A stretch of 64,000 nucleotides of DNA from Actinernus sp. WN-2022 (taxonomy: Eukaryota; Cnidaria; Anthozoa; Actiniaria; Actinernidae): contig JAOWCC010000019.1 in assembly GCA_030867875.1 (NCBI GenBank), forward strand, positions 108,876,047-108,940,046, in the 5' to 3' direction. This document shows, one piece after another, positions 53,270 through 64,000 of the stretch (position 1 is its first letter; each line of letters begins with the position of its first letter). Under the pieces are notes generated by a model. The model was not told the origin of the DNA, did not search any database, and saw nothing but the letters and a program-made list of their open reading frames with translations. The position numbers were made by a program, and so were the translations under genes.

Positions 53270-54390
53270 GAGCGGCCGTCTGTAAATATCGCCTAAAGTG
53301 TTTAGGATGAGAAAAAATGAAATTCCTCAAACTTTCTCAGAATAATGGCCTGGGTGAGTGAGGCATATAAATATAACTTTTAGTTGAATCTGATTTTTAT
53401 TTTCGCCAAACGGCGACAAAATCGGTTTTACGGCTCTTAGACCGGTTTTTAGGAGATCGATACCACACATCGTTAACGGCTCGCCTAAAAATGAAAATAG
53501 AAATTTATAGCAATACTGTGCAGCTAAATACAAAGAAAAGATAATGATTTCTCTTTTCATGGGTTGTTTATTACAAATTAAATATTTTATCAATTTTTCA
53601 TTATTGTGTTAATTTTAGACATTTTTGGTACGCAAAATAATGACCAAATTGAGAAGCCAAAATCTCCAATGATACATGACCTGGCTATATTAGAGTATAA
53701 CCTAGCGAAAGAGCAATGTTTCTTCTTCAAGTACATGCAATAATATTTTTGGGCAATTAAAACTACGAATTTTCAGAGCACCAAACGCAAGTGGCACTGA
53801 CGTAAGAATACTCTCTTTTCTCACAACGTTCGAATGCACAGAATCTAAGATGAACAGAGGAAAAAAATATTATATCAACTTCTATCAGGTTAAATTTAAC
53901 ACTAAAGAAGCCTGAGTACTTTCAGATAGATTATATATCGGTTTCTACCAATTATGTACAAAATCAGTGGCTTTTAGCGGTATTTTTGCGATGACATATT
54001 ATTGAATCTTTACTCATGCCAGAGCGCTGACAACTTTCAATTGATAGACTACCTTTATGAGACTTCTAAGTCAATCCGAATGATCTACAGTTGAACTATT
54101 TACTGTTAGGAATGTTAAAAAGTAATTGTAATGGCTTAATATGTACCTTTCATGTGGTTTTGTAGAGAATCGGTAGTATAACTAGAGGTTGTCAAATGCA
54201 AGACTGCCGTAGTTCAACTGTCAACAGCTGAGATTGCGTTACACACAGGAAGCCCGCTTTATCAGGAAATATGAACGCGTAATATAACTATATATGGACT
54301 TTTGGTTTACGTTCCGATCCGGGAAACTAGTTATATTTTATATAGGATCTCAGTATCACTGGATTTATTTTTTGTCTTTGAGTTTGGTCG
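53270..54390 (+). repeat. Left long TIR of the TTAA element
   Basis: Pairs with 59965-61106 inverted, e.g. TTTCGCCAAACGGCGACAAA against its complement near 60960. The stretch around 54150-54340 is more diverged. Confidence 0.85.
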
Positions 54391-56940
54391 CCAATTGAAA
54401 TCAAAGCTTCACGTAACCTTATCTCCCTTAGGGGGGAGACGGGAGTACTTATGAGTATGTCTCTTGACTCTTTTGGTATGACCAGTTGGCGAGCCCGACC
54501 GATTATTATAATTCGCAACCCAAGTACGGTTCTGAAGCAAAAATGTAGCAAACCGTTAGACTTTTTTTCTGAAAAAAGTGTTTTATAGCTACTTTCCGCA
54601 CACCTGGTCAGGTTCCGAAGCTGACGCCGGCCGCATAATAATCTCTCGGGAGTTCTAAAATGGCAATTACGTATATTCAATCTTTTCACCCAGTGGCCAT
54701 CTTGGATCGAAAGCGAGAAAATCAGTTTTGTTTTTAGTAACGCTATAACCTCGCACTGAGGGATATTAGAACGAGTTTAGCCAAGCAAAACCTCGCATTG
54801 GATCCAATATGGCCACCGAGTGAAAAAAACGTGAATGCAACCGCGTTATTTATGGTTCGGTTTCCGTGAGTTTACTTTTCGCTTGCCTATCACAAGCGTA
54901 ATTTTATGATTAATGGTGTTGCAGCCATGGCCATGTAGGTTGACCAAACAAGAGAAGTTAATGTATCTATCAATTCCAAATTCCCCCCCCCCCCCCCGGT
55001 ATACGTGTAGCATTTGGCCGCGTAGTCTGTCCCAGGGTGGGGCATTTTACCAACAAATAATAGTTGGGGTGGTGAATAGCCCACGTTCGATATATGTTTC
55101 ACTTATCACGCACAAAGGTTTCAACATGTGTCTCCGGGGTAAATTAAATATATTATATTATTTGAACAAAGAATAAAATTAATTTAATTACCCTGGAGCA
55201 TCATTATACTGAAACCTTTGTGTGTGACGAGTGGAGCATATATTGAAAGTGGTGTATTGGTGAAAGAGAGTCAAGGTTGCGGATTTTACATCAATATTTA
55301 TTAGAGATTTGCACTCGTTCCTAAGCCCCACGGTTAGGTATTTGCAAAGCTCTGATTCCCAAAAGTCAAATGCTCCACAAATAGGGGGGGGGGGGGGGGG
55401 AGGGGAGGAGTGGGCAGGTTTGGAATTGCTAGAGAGATAACGAGTCATACTTTATAAAGCCCGGTTTACCATAGGATCGTTACGATCGCAGTGATCGCAG
55501 CGATCATACTGATAGCGATCGTAACGATCTACATATGGAAACCGATCTATAGTTCTATCCTGCCGATTGTACAATCCATGGAGCCCGTGAGAGGAGGACT
55601 GTGTGGCGGTTATGATTTCCGGGTACGAGTTTTTCACAAAAAGACAGGTTATAGACGACTCGGAATAATAAAACATAAATCCGGGTTCGTTTTCACAATA
55701 ACTTGGAAAATCGGGTTTTGGAACTATACTTTCTCTGAAAACCGGATCTGGATCGGACCCCATGGCGGCACATACGTACGTACCCGTATTGTGATTAATA
55801 TATTGTTCACATATCTGACTGATTTATTTAGCATAGTGACCGGATTTCGAATTTACCATGGCCAGTTGAGCCACCATATTACATGCATTAAGATCGAAGG
55901 TCTAGTCGTTGTCGATGCCATATGCATCATACAAAATATCTCTAAAAGTAAACTACATCTGAATGCGACAATTTCTATTGAATAGAAAATGGGAAGAACT
56001 AAATATCCTAAAACAATATGTAGATTCGAAAGCACTAAACTGAGCATAAAACAGACTGAATGAATCAAGTTGTGACAACCCCTGAGTTCGTACCCGACTA
56101 GTTATTCTTCATCAATAGTAGATACATTACTTTGTTATTTTAAAAAGGGACGCTTATTTATGTTTAGACTCTACCAAAATGGTATAGATAGCAGCAAAGG
56201 CTAAATCATACGATGTCTACAGGCATTCTTCTCAGTCTATTATTCTCAGTCTTCTGAGCCTTACACGGATTACTATTGTGGTCAACTTCATTCTTATGTT
56301 GTCCCCTTAAATTATTCTAATTAGAATTCAATAAAAAGGGTACAGCCATGGCCACATAACGGACTCCCATGCTCTATACCAACGCGTATACCGTACAGTT
56401 ATGGTGTCAGTTATTTCTAGCCAACACAGCTACGTTTTTCACACACCTCTACCATTTAATTAATTTTGCAAGTGCTACCCTTCCCCCATCCCGGATATTT
56501 CCATGCCTGGTATTAAAACAGCTGATTGATAGTAAACTTGCTGAATTTGATAATCTCTCGCGAACCCAAAAGACTCAATATTGATGGAAACTTGCAAGAA
56601 TATTGACTTACATTGTAGGTAAGGTACCAAAGAACTTAAACAGATGTCGCATTTATGATTGGTAAATGATAGATGACATACAGTGGCGGATCCAGGGAGT
56701 GGGCTCCCCCTTACTCCTGGATATCACTCAGAAATGAATAGCTAAATACATATTTCAATGTATGCTACTCAGACATGAAAAATTTTCATGGAAATCATAT
56801 GAAACCTGTTACATATTGTGAGTATAGTTCTCTAGTATGACACTATTATTTTGCACCCACCCCCCACCCCCCCCCCCCCCCCCATGACTCGCTTAACCCA
56901 CGTTATATCAAAAAAATTTCCGAACGGATATTAAATTAAC
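54391..56940. other. Interior noncoding DNA of the TTAA element
   Basis: No gene supported. Contains an inverted word pair (CACCCAGTGGCCATCTTGGA near 54690 with its inverse near 54805), poly-C blocks (54983, 56860), a GATCG-rich palindromic patch (55475-55540) and the CAGTGGCGGATCCAGGG word (56681) typical of a DNA-element end. Confidence 0.6.
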
Positions 56941-56949
56941 TTTACGCCT

Positions 56950-57984
56950 CTTTGATTGCCTAATTAAACCAATTCTTCTCTATGGCAGTGAAATCTGGGG
57001 GGGCAGACATAACAAAGTCTACAGAGAGAGACCCAATAGAAATAGTGCACACAAAGTTCTGTAAACTTCTACTAGGAGTAAGCAAAAGTGCAACTAATAA
57101 CGCTTGCCGAGCAGAGCTTGGAAGATATCCTCTTTCGGTGGAAGCAAAAACAAGGAGTTATAAGTTCTGGCTCAAGCTGAATAACCCAGAACGTACATGT
57201 TTATCGCAGGACACATATATAGATAGCAGAGACGGCAATAACAAAACTGATTGGTATCAGAAAATGAAAACTGCCATATGCACGGTTGGTCTCGGAGACA
57301 TCTGGAATGATCCTCCAGTCAACCCAGTAATTCAAAAGCCTTATGAAAAAAAATTCAAACAAAGATTAAAAGATATCGAATACCAATGCTGGCTTAGCCA
57401 AATCAACGACGATGATAGAAAAGAAGGACAACGCAATAAACTTCGTACTTATCGTACTTTTAAAATTAACTATTCGCTTGAGCCATACCTTTGTAATGTT
57501 CATAACATTGATCATCGAGTAGCTCTAACTCGTCTAAGAATAAGTAACCACGCCCTCGAAATTGAAAAAGGTCGACATTCTAGGCCCTACCTAAAACCAG
57601 AAGAACGAATTTGCCAAAAATGTGATAAACAAGAAGTAGAAGACGAACTACATTTTGTATTGAGATGCCCCCTTTACAATGACTTAAGGGAAAGCACAAT
57701 CAATGTTGTGAATAGAAAAGTAAATTTACAGAAACCGAAATATCAAAACGAAAATGTAGTTTTTAATTTACTAATAGATCCGCCTTTAATATTACAAAAA
57801 GAAGTTTGTAAATATATACATGACTGCTTCAAAAAACGCAAAAATAATAGTTAAAATAACTACATATAACACATATACTCCTATACATGTATCTTACCTT
57901 ACGTTTGTTAGCTTTCTCAGCAGGTCTGAGACCTATGTACAATTTGTATATGGTGCCAATAAACACATCTATCTATCTATCTAT
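56950..57984 (+). pseudogene. 5'-truncated LINE, C-terminal region
   Basis: Frame 56982-57854 after LLYGSEIWG-like start: VHTKFCKLLLGVSKSATNNA, LGRYPLSVEAK, and the terminal zinc knuckle ICQKCDKQEVEDELHFVLRC. Ends in an (ATCT)n tail at 57966-57984. Similar in plan to the C-terminus of the split LINE at 62.5 kb, but a different family. Confidence 0.85.
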
Positions 57985-59272
57985 CAATCAAGCAATCAAT
58001 CTTTATTTAGACACGGTGTGGCTCATCAGGTATAACATTTGGTGTAAAAGATATAATAATTATATTAATTATAGTGATATAAACTACTACTAACATTATG
58101 AAACTACTAATATTGGTATGCTAAAAATACTACTATATAAAAGAATTATAATTCTACTCTACAACTCTATAATCCCTATTATACTAATTCCTGTTATACA
58201 TGAGCGCCGTGTGATCTAAATTAATTACAATGGCGTATTTGTGAAGTCGTAGCAGTTAATTTTATTCTTGAAAGATATTAGAGATTTTTCCTCCAGTATA
58301 TCACTTGGCAGGCTGTTCCATAGGGTTGCTCCACGATAGCTGAAGCTGCGCTTGCAATAATTTGTGCGTGGATATGGAACAGCAAGTTTGAAGGAAGAAT
58401 CTCTAAGAACATAATTAGTAATCTCATTTCGTGCTATGAATTTAGAACAAAGATATTCGGGAGAAAGATTATTTAGACATTTGAAGACCATTATCGATAA
58501 ATGAATAAGCCTCTGAGTCTTCAGATTCTTCCAGCCCAACGTTTTGAATAATCGTTCAGCATTGGAGTCATATGAAGCGTTTAAAAGAACACGGGCAGCA
58601 CGGTTCTGGAGTTTTTGTAGTTTGTCACTTAGACCCTTGTTAAAATTTTCCCACACTTGACTACAATAGTCAAAGTGTGGTTGGACCAATGCATTGTACA
58701 CGCTTAGTAATACTTTAAATGGAACAAAGTTCTGATACGTTTTATGGCTCCAATGCCGGAGGCAATTTTCTTAGACGTAATTGCAATGTGTTTTTCCCAC
58801 GACAGGTTTTCATCAATATGCACGCCTAGTGATTTGGCCGTTTTGACTTGCTTGATTGCAATATTATTTATAGAGGATATGACGGTTTGTGATAGAGAAT
58901 GTAGTTTTTGTCTAGAACTAATAAGCATGAACTCTGTCTTACTAATATTTAATGTTAGCTTGTTAGCTCTAAGCCACTCATGAACGCATGCTACATCAGG
59001 TACAATGTTGTTGCTTAAAACATCAATGTCATTACTTGAGAAGGTTAGACTGGTATCGTCAGCATACATTCTTGGTGTAGAGTTTAAAACGCAGTGAGGG
59101 AGATCATTGATAAATAATAGAAACAACAATGGACCAAGGATTGTTCTTTGAGGAATGCCATGACTGAGATAGCGTGTTCCTGACAAAGACCCGTTGACAA
59201 AACATTTTTGAGAGCGTTGATTTAAGTAGGATGAAAACCAATCGTGGGCTTTTCCTGGTCTCTGGTCTCACA
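57985..59272 (-). pseudogene. 5'-truncated CR1/L2-like LINE, minus strand
   Basis: Minus strand from about 59272: SHGIPQRTILGPLLFLLFIN (usually PQGS, here PQRT), the catalytic RMYADDTSL, SLGVHIDENLSWEKH, then after a frameshift near 58700 ALVQPHFDYCSQVWENFN and WNSLPSDI. The 3' end abuts the (ATCT)n tail of the neighbouring LINE. It is cut at the 5' side by a GGTCTC-containing repeat at 59265. Confidence 0.87.
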
Positions 59273-59640
59273 AAATAATGACCCTCCCCGTAGATAAGCC
59301 TATAAATATATTTAACCTATAAAAGAGGAGCATAAAAAAATCGACCCCCCCCTTAAATGGGAGCATAAAAAATCATGACCCCCTACAAATCTAGTAGCCC
59401 ACCTCCCCCAAAGCTAAATAATGTCCGGTCCCTTATAGCGATCGTAGTGGTAACATGGAATCTACTCTCAAGCGGTCATAGCGATTACGAATACGATCGC
59501 CAGGATATAATTTATTGTTGTACCCGATAGTTCGGTTCAGTTCCATTTGATAGCAAGATATAATCGCTACGATTGACAAGTACTTTTTTTCAGCGGTCGC
59601 TGCGATCGGAGAAACAGGCATATGGGATATAATTTAGCAT
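59273..59640. repeat. CCGGTCCC repeat and GATCG-rich patch
   Basis: 59273-59425 holds the poly-C and CATGACCCCC repeat with TAATGTCCGGTCCC, the inverse of 22074. 59435-59620 has many GCGATCG and CGATCGC words, like 55475-55540. Confidence 0.55.
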
Positions 59641-59964
59641 GGGGAGTGTCATACATTTTCAAACCCCCCAAAATAGAGGGTCGTAAAAAAGGGTTGGCTG
59701 TAGGGGGAAGGGCAAAATATTTCATACTTATTGGTAGGGTTATATATTTTTAGACTTTTTCATTTCATTCTCCATAACGTATGGTACGGACCTCGTACTC
59801 AGATAATGAGAGGTAGATACTTGTGACTTCCGGCACTCTTTTCTTCGACATTTTGGAAAAAGAGTTCTGACAGTCTTATAGCTACTTTCCGCACACCTGG
59901 CCGACGCCGCACAAGTACCCTCCATCTCCCAGCAATTGTAACATGTCGATTGCCGTCCAATATA

Positions 59965-61106
59965 CAGTTTGAAACTCAAAGACAAAAATAAAAGCCAAAT
60001 CCAGTTACACTGAGATCCTATATCAAATATAACTAGTTCCCCGGATCGGAACTGATGTAAATCAGAAATCCACAGTTATAGATTTCTAGCTTCGTAAACA
60101 CGTTGTTCATTTGTTCCGAAAAAGCGGGCTTCCTGTGTGTAACGCAATCTCAGCTGTTGACAGTTGAACTACGGCAGACCTGTTTATAAAGCTACCAATT
60201 CTCTACGAAACCACATGAAAGGTACATATTAAGCCATAATAATTACTTTTAACATTCCTAGCAGTGAATAGTTCAACTGTAGATCATTCGGATTGACTTA
60301 GAAGTCTCATAAAGGTAGTCTATCAATTGAAAGTTGTCAGCGCTCCGGCATGAGTAAAGATTCAACAATATGTCATCGCAAAAATACCGCTAAAAGCCAC
60401 TGATTTTGTACATAATTGGTAGAAACCGATATATAATCTATCTGAAAGTACCCAGGCTTATTTAGTGTTAAATTTAACCTGATAGAAGTTGATATAATAT
60501 TTTTTTTCCTCTGTTCATCTCAGATTCTGTGCATTCGAACGCTGCGAGAAAAGAGAGTATTCTCACGTCGGTGTCACTTGCGTTTGATGCCCTCAAAATT
60601 CGTAGTTTTAATTGCCTAAAAATTTTATTGCATGTATTTGAAGAAGAAACATTGCTCTTTTGCTAGGTTATACTCTAATACAGCCAGGTCATGTATCATT
60701 GGAGATTTTAGCTTCTCAATTTGGTCATTATTTTGCGTACCAAAAATGTCTAAAATTAACAAAATAATGAAAAATCGCTAAAATATTTAATTTGTAACCA
60801 AATTAAATAAACAACCCATGAAAAGAGAAATCATTATCTTTTCTTTGTACTTAGCTGCACAGTATTGCTATAAATTTCTATTTTCATTTTTAGACGAGCC
60901 GTTAACGATGTGTGGTATCGATCTCCTAAAAACCGGTCTAAGAGCCGTAACACCTATTTTGTCGCCGTTTGGCGAAAATAAAAATCAGATTCAACTGAAA
61001 GTTATATTTATATGAATCACTCACCCAGGCCATTATTCTGAGAAAGTTTGAGGAATTTCATTTTTTTTCATCCTAAACACTAGGCGATATTTACAGACGG
61101 CCGCTC
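59965..61106 (-). repeat. Right long TIR of the TTAA element
   Basis: Inverted partner of 53270-54390, ending CAGACGGCCGCTC before TTAA. Confidence 0.85.
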
Positions 61107-61110
61107 TTAA

Positions 61111-62497
61111 AACGCATAAGTCCGCAGGTGTTTCTAACGACGTATCCCCGGCAGAATGGTATAGCTATTTCAAAGATTTGAACAAAGTCAGTTTTATAAC
61201 GGAGGGTTGCAGCGATGAAGCTCAAATTGTGAAAGATTTTCAAGTTTGGGCTGCTAGCAATAGTGAGATTCTTGACGAGCCTATTTCTATTGAAGAAGTT
61301 TGTAATTTATCCAAAAGGCTTAAAAGTAAAAAGGCGAGTGCGAGTGACTGAGTGAATAACAAAATCATCAAAGTATCTATGGATATTTTAGCACCTTATT
61401 TTGTCAAACTTTTTAATGTGGTTTTGTCTCGTGGTGTTTTTCCGCGCATTTGGTCGGAAGGTTTAATTGTACCTCTCCATAAATCAGGAAGTAGGTTAGA
61501 TTGTGGTAATTACAGGGGCATTTGCATTAGCAGTTGTCCTGGGAATTTTTTTACGTTAATTTTAAATGCTCGCTTAAATGTCTTTTTAAGAGAAAACAAA
61601 ATCTTGAATAAGTGCCAAATAGGTTTTAGGCAAGGTTTCAGAACATCTGATCATGTACTGGTTTTGAAAACGATGATAGACTTCTATAAGGCTAATCATA
61701 AACCATTATTTGCTTGTTTCATTGACTTTAGGAAGGCATACGACAGTGTTTGGAGAGAGGGGTTGTTTTCCAAACTAATTCAGTACGGATGTAGTAGAAA
61801 GTTTATACACATTCTTCTTAGTATGTATTCTTCTGTAAAATTGGCGGTGAAGTTGAATCAAGGAGTCACTCCTTTTTTTCAGTCAGATATTGGGGTGAAA
61901 CAGGGGTGTAATCTTAGCCCTACGTTGTTTAATATTTTTATAAATGACATTCCTGATTTGTTTAGTGTAACATGCGATCCAGTGGTGTTAGGTGATTCGA
62001 AGTTGAATTGCTTACTTTATGCTGACGACGTAGTACTTTTATCTGAATCCGAATCTGGGTTGCAATATTGTCTTCGTAGACTTGATTCTTATACTCATAG
62101 GTGGAAGTTACGAGTTAATTTGAAAAAATCTAAAATTTTAGTTTTTGGAACACAGGCCCAGAGACGTTTATTTGCGACATCTAAATGGTATTTTGGCAAT
62201 GATCAGTTAGTTTGTGTAGATGAGTATACTTATCTAGGGATAACGTTTCATTTTGCCGGTAGTTTTAAACTTGCCCAAAAGGCTTTGTATAATAAAGCTC
62301 TACGGGCTTACCACAGTCTGTTTAAAATCTTCTCTAATGTTGAGAATGTTCCGGTTAAAGTACTGTTGAAGCTCTTCTCCTCGGTTGTAGCTCCGGTGTT
62401 GTTGTATGGCTGTGAAATTTGGGGAGTATATATGTTGGGGAAAATATCTAGTATTGATCTTTTTAAACAGAAACTTTTAATGTTGTTAATGATTTAG
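61111..62497 (+). pseudogene. LINE reverse transcriptase (second part of the split LINE)
   Basis: Begins in frame with the pre-insertion part. A TGA at 61349 follows KRLKSKKASASD. Then WSEGLIVPLHKSGSRLDCGN, GFRQGFRTSDHVLVLKTM, ACFIDFRKAYDSVWREGL, IGVKQGCNLSPTLFNIFIND and the catalytic LLYADDVVLLSES. These are the complete RT blocks of a non-LTR enzyme. A stop at 62495 precedes the last segment. Confidence 0.9.
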
Positions 62498-62832
62498 AGA
62501 GGCTTCATTTGAAATTTTGCAAGCGTGTTTTAGGTGTTCATTCTAAAGCTACTAATTTAGCAGTCTATGCGGAGTTAGGCAGAGTACCTATGATTGTACA
62601 TATTTCCGTATTAGTGGTGAAGTATTGGTTACACACGAAGGACCCTTTTTATAGTGATACCCTCGTAGGGAAAGCCACATACCAGTGTATACAATCAAAT
62701 TTTCAGGGTGTAATGTTCACAAATTATACCCTAAAGTTATGTGGTTTGAAATCTCTTCAGGAACTTTCTGTAACTTCTAAGCAAATTGGAACTTTGGCCA
62801 AATACTTAAAATCGAAATTGTATGATTATTAA
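62498..62832 (+). pseudogene. LINE C-terminal segment
   Basis: LHLKFCKRVLGVHSKATNLA, ELGRVPMIVHISVLVVKYW match the region after the RT in related LINEs. It ends with a stop at 62832; no terminal zinc knuckle, so the family either lacks it or the copy is truncated. Confidence 0.8.
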
Positions 62833-64000
62833 TCGGGCTGCCTGTGGCAGCACCGAGTCTTAAAATGCAAGTCGTTATTTATTTTTTGTTGGGTGTCGCA
62901 AAATTTCTGCGCATGCGTTAAAGGTCAAGTTCACCACCAATCAGATCGCACTGTGCTGGTCACGTAACACTCGCCAGGTTACTTTGTTTACATAATTTAA
63001 TACAGTAAATCAAAATGGTCGACCCGCGAGGGAGAAAGCCTTCCAACAGGCTCAGAATATTGCAACTGGCGCTCTTGTTGACCATAAAAATACATGAACA
63101 ACGTAATACATTCGATCAGCGCTGTCTGGACAGATCCAATGTACATTTAGAAACGTAAGCGAAATACAATATCCAAACACGTTTGGATATCAACGGGTAT
63201 CGAATTATAATCAAAGGTTAGATTTCGTCAGGCGGGCTCAGATAAGAAAGTTCAAAGCTCTCAGACTAGGCGAGACAAGGAGATATCAATTTCAATGAGT
63301 CATTGTCAGAAATCTATTCCATCGTGGGCAATTATGCAATACAACCTAAATTTGGGTCACGTATTGTACAGCTAAGGCATGTTTACGACAGAATAACCAG
63401 AGCCTTTCTACTGGATTGAGAGCTCGAGACATTATACATGTCTGCTAATATGGGGAAAACTGAAACAAAAATGAACTTTGACGGCAGAAACCCTCATTGA
63501 GCCAAGCGGAATATTTACATGATCCGCTAAGATTTTTACAAATCTTAGTTCAGTGTATGCCAACTGAAATGCTGTGCTCGTTTTCTGGTAACGGCTCAGT
63601 GGGGAAACTACACGAACAAGAAGCATGAACTGCCAGCAAAGAGAGAGGAAAAAGTACTTGAAATGCACAGCGCTAGCTGAAGTAAGGAATATATATATAA
63701 TATCTGAGACGTTAAATTACGTTACTGTGAAGAGGATCACAATTCAAGTTTTGTAGCTTGATACTGTCTTCTGCCGTGACTCGTGAGAGAAATTGGAAAA
63801 GATCTAGCTGTTTCATTCAGACACTGGCAAATTTATTGAAAGCTATGGGCTTACTTTATGAGATTATTATTCATTGTGGAATGAAAGGAAACAGGTTAGC
63901 TGAAAGTTAAGTTCGAGGTAGGCTTCGACTTTCATTCCGATTCAGTGCATATGTGCACGAAGGTGGGATGCTGTCAACAACACTACCAAAAGGTCCAAAA
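62833..64000. other. No recognisable feature
   Basis: AT-rich DNA with an AGATCGCACTGTGCTGGTCACG patch; no frame with a recognisable motif. The minus-strand frame at 63432-63668 is unsupported. Confidence 0.5.

Larger units (their letters stand above)
53270..61106. mobile_element. 7.8-kb TTAA-target element with long terminal inverted repeats
   Basis: Ends GAGCGGCCGTCTGTAAATAT in inverted orientation with TTAA on both sides (53266-53269, 61107-61110). Terminal inverted repeats of about 1.1 kb (53270 to about 54390; about 59965 to 61106) with scattered differences. The interior contains LINE fragments and simple sequence but no transposase I recognise. Kolobok or piggyBac superfamilies use TTAA; long TIRs without a gene point to a composite non-autonomous element. 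Confidence 0.88.
51790..62832 (+). mobile_element. Second LINE, split by a 7.8-kb TTAA element
   Basis: 5' untranslated region with poly-C near 51.84 kb, endonuclease frames to 53265, then the TTAA element, then RT from 61111. Where the pieces meet the frame is uninterrupted (KLVNLIK before, THKSAG after). Several frameshifts and a stop (TGA at 61349) show it is dead. Clade not assigned. Confidence 0.85.

Noticed and set aside
55452..55985. Overlapping plus and minus reading frames in the GATCG-rich patch
   Set aside because: No motif, repetitive palindromic sequence explains the openness, and neither has a plausible start context.
54592..59900. 25-base direct repeat TTATAGCTACTTTCCGCACA at 54592 and 59877
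   Set aside because: Too short to be an LTR pair and surrounded by unrelated sequence; probably copies of a dispersed repeat.

Overview
The window looks like animal nuclear DNA, most likely from an anthozoan cnidarian such as a stony coral or sea anemone. This is inferred from the retroelement and DNA-transposon families, the multi-copy gene families, the spliced genes with canonical GT/AG introns and the AT-rich intergenic DNA. It is overwhelmingly mobile DNA, with insertions nested inside insertions. I saw no bacterial operon, rRNA, tRNA or CRISPR array.

Layout. 1-4339 is a Ty1/copia retrotransposon whose 5' LTR is cut by the window start. It sits inside the gag region of a BEL/Pao retrotransposon (4340 to about 14160). 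The 3' end of that BEL/Pao pol is in turn split by a two-gene PIF/Harbinger transposon (8701-13814), which itself carries two palindromic MITEs. At 14.2-19.3 kb is a minus-strand gene of a multi-copy Cys/His-motif plus PIN/FEN-like family. Its 3' end is fused to a scrap of Polinton DNA polymerase. At 21.08-24.32 kb is a two-exon minus-strand HECT-domain gene with a MITE in its intron. LINE debris, a 23-bp minisatellite and a nearly complete LINE with a 2A-like peptide (25.7-29.5 kb) follow.

29969-49664 is a full-length Polinton/Maverick (virus-like DNA transposon) with about 300-bp terminal inverted repeats and a CGTCG target duplication. It encodes a protein-primed family B DNA polymerase, an rve integrase, a genome-packaging ATPase, a double jelly-roll major capsid protein candidate, a penton-like protein and several small membrane or virion-type proteins. 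It also carries three unusual passengers: an F-box/ankyrin protein, a retropepsin-like protease and a two-cyclin-fold TFIIB-like factor. Two of its genes share an almost identical 42-bp start module. Most genes carry one frameshift or stop, and two further DNA elements have jumped into it (into the TFIIB-like and the polymerase genes), so the copy is dead but well preserved.

50.24 kb holds the first coding exon of a probable host RRM-type gene. 52.1-62.8 kb is a second LINE split cleanly at a TTAA site by a 7.8-kb composite element with about 1.1-kb terminal inverted repeats, which contains two further LINE fragments. 62.8-64 kb shows nothing I can identify.

How it fits together: the Polinton genes form one replication (polymerase, integrase), packaging (ATPase) and virion (capsid, penton-like, membrane proteins) set, with a possible transcription factor of its own. 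The other elements are independent insertions, and their order can be read from who interrupts whom.
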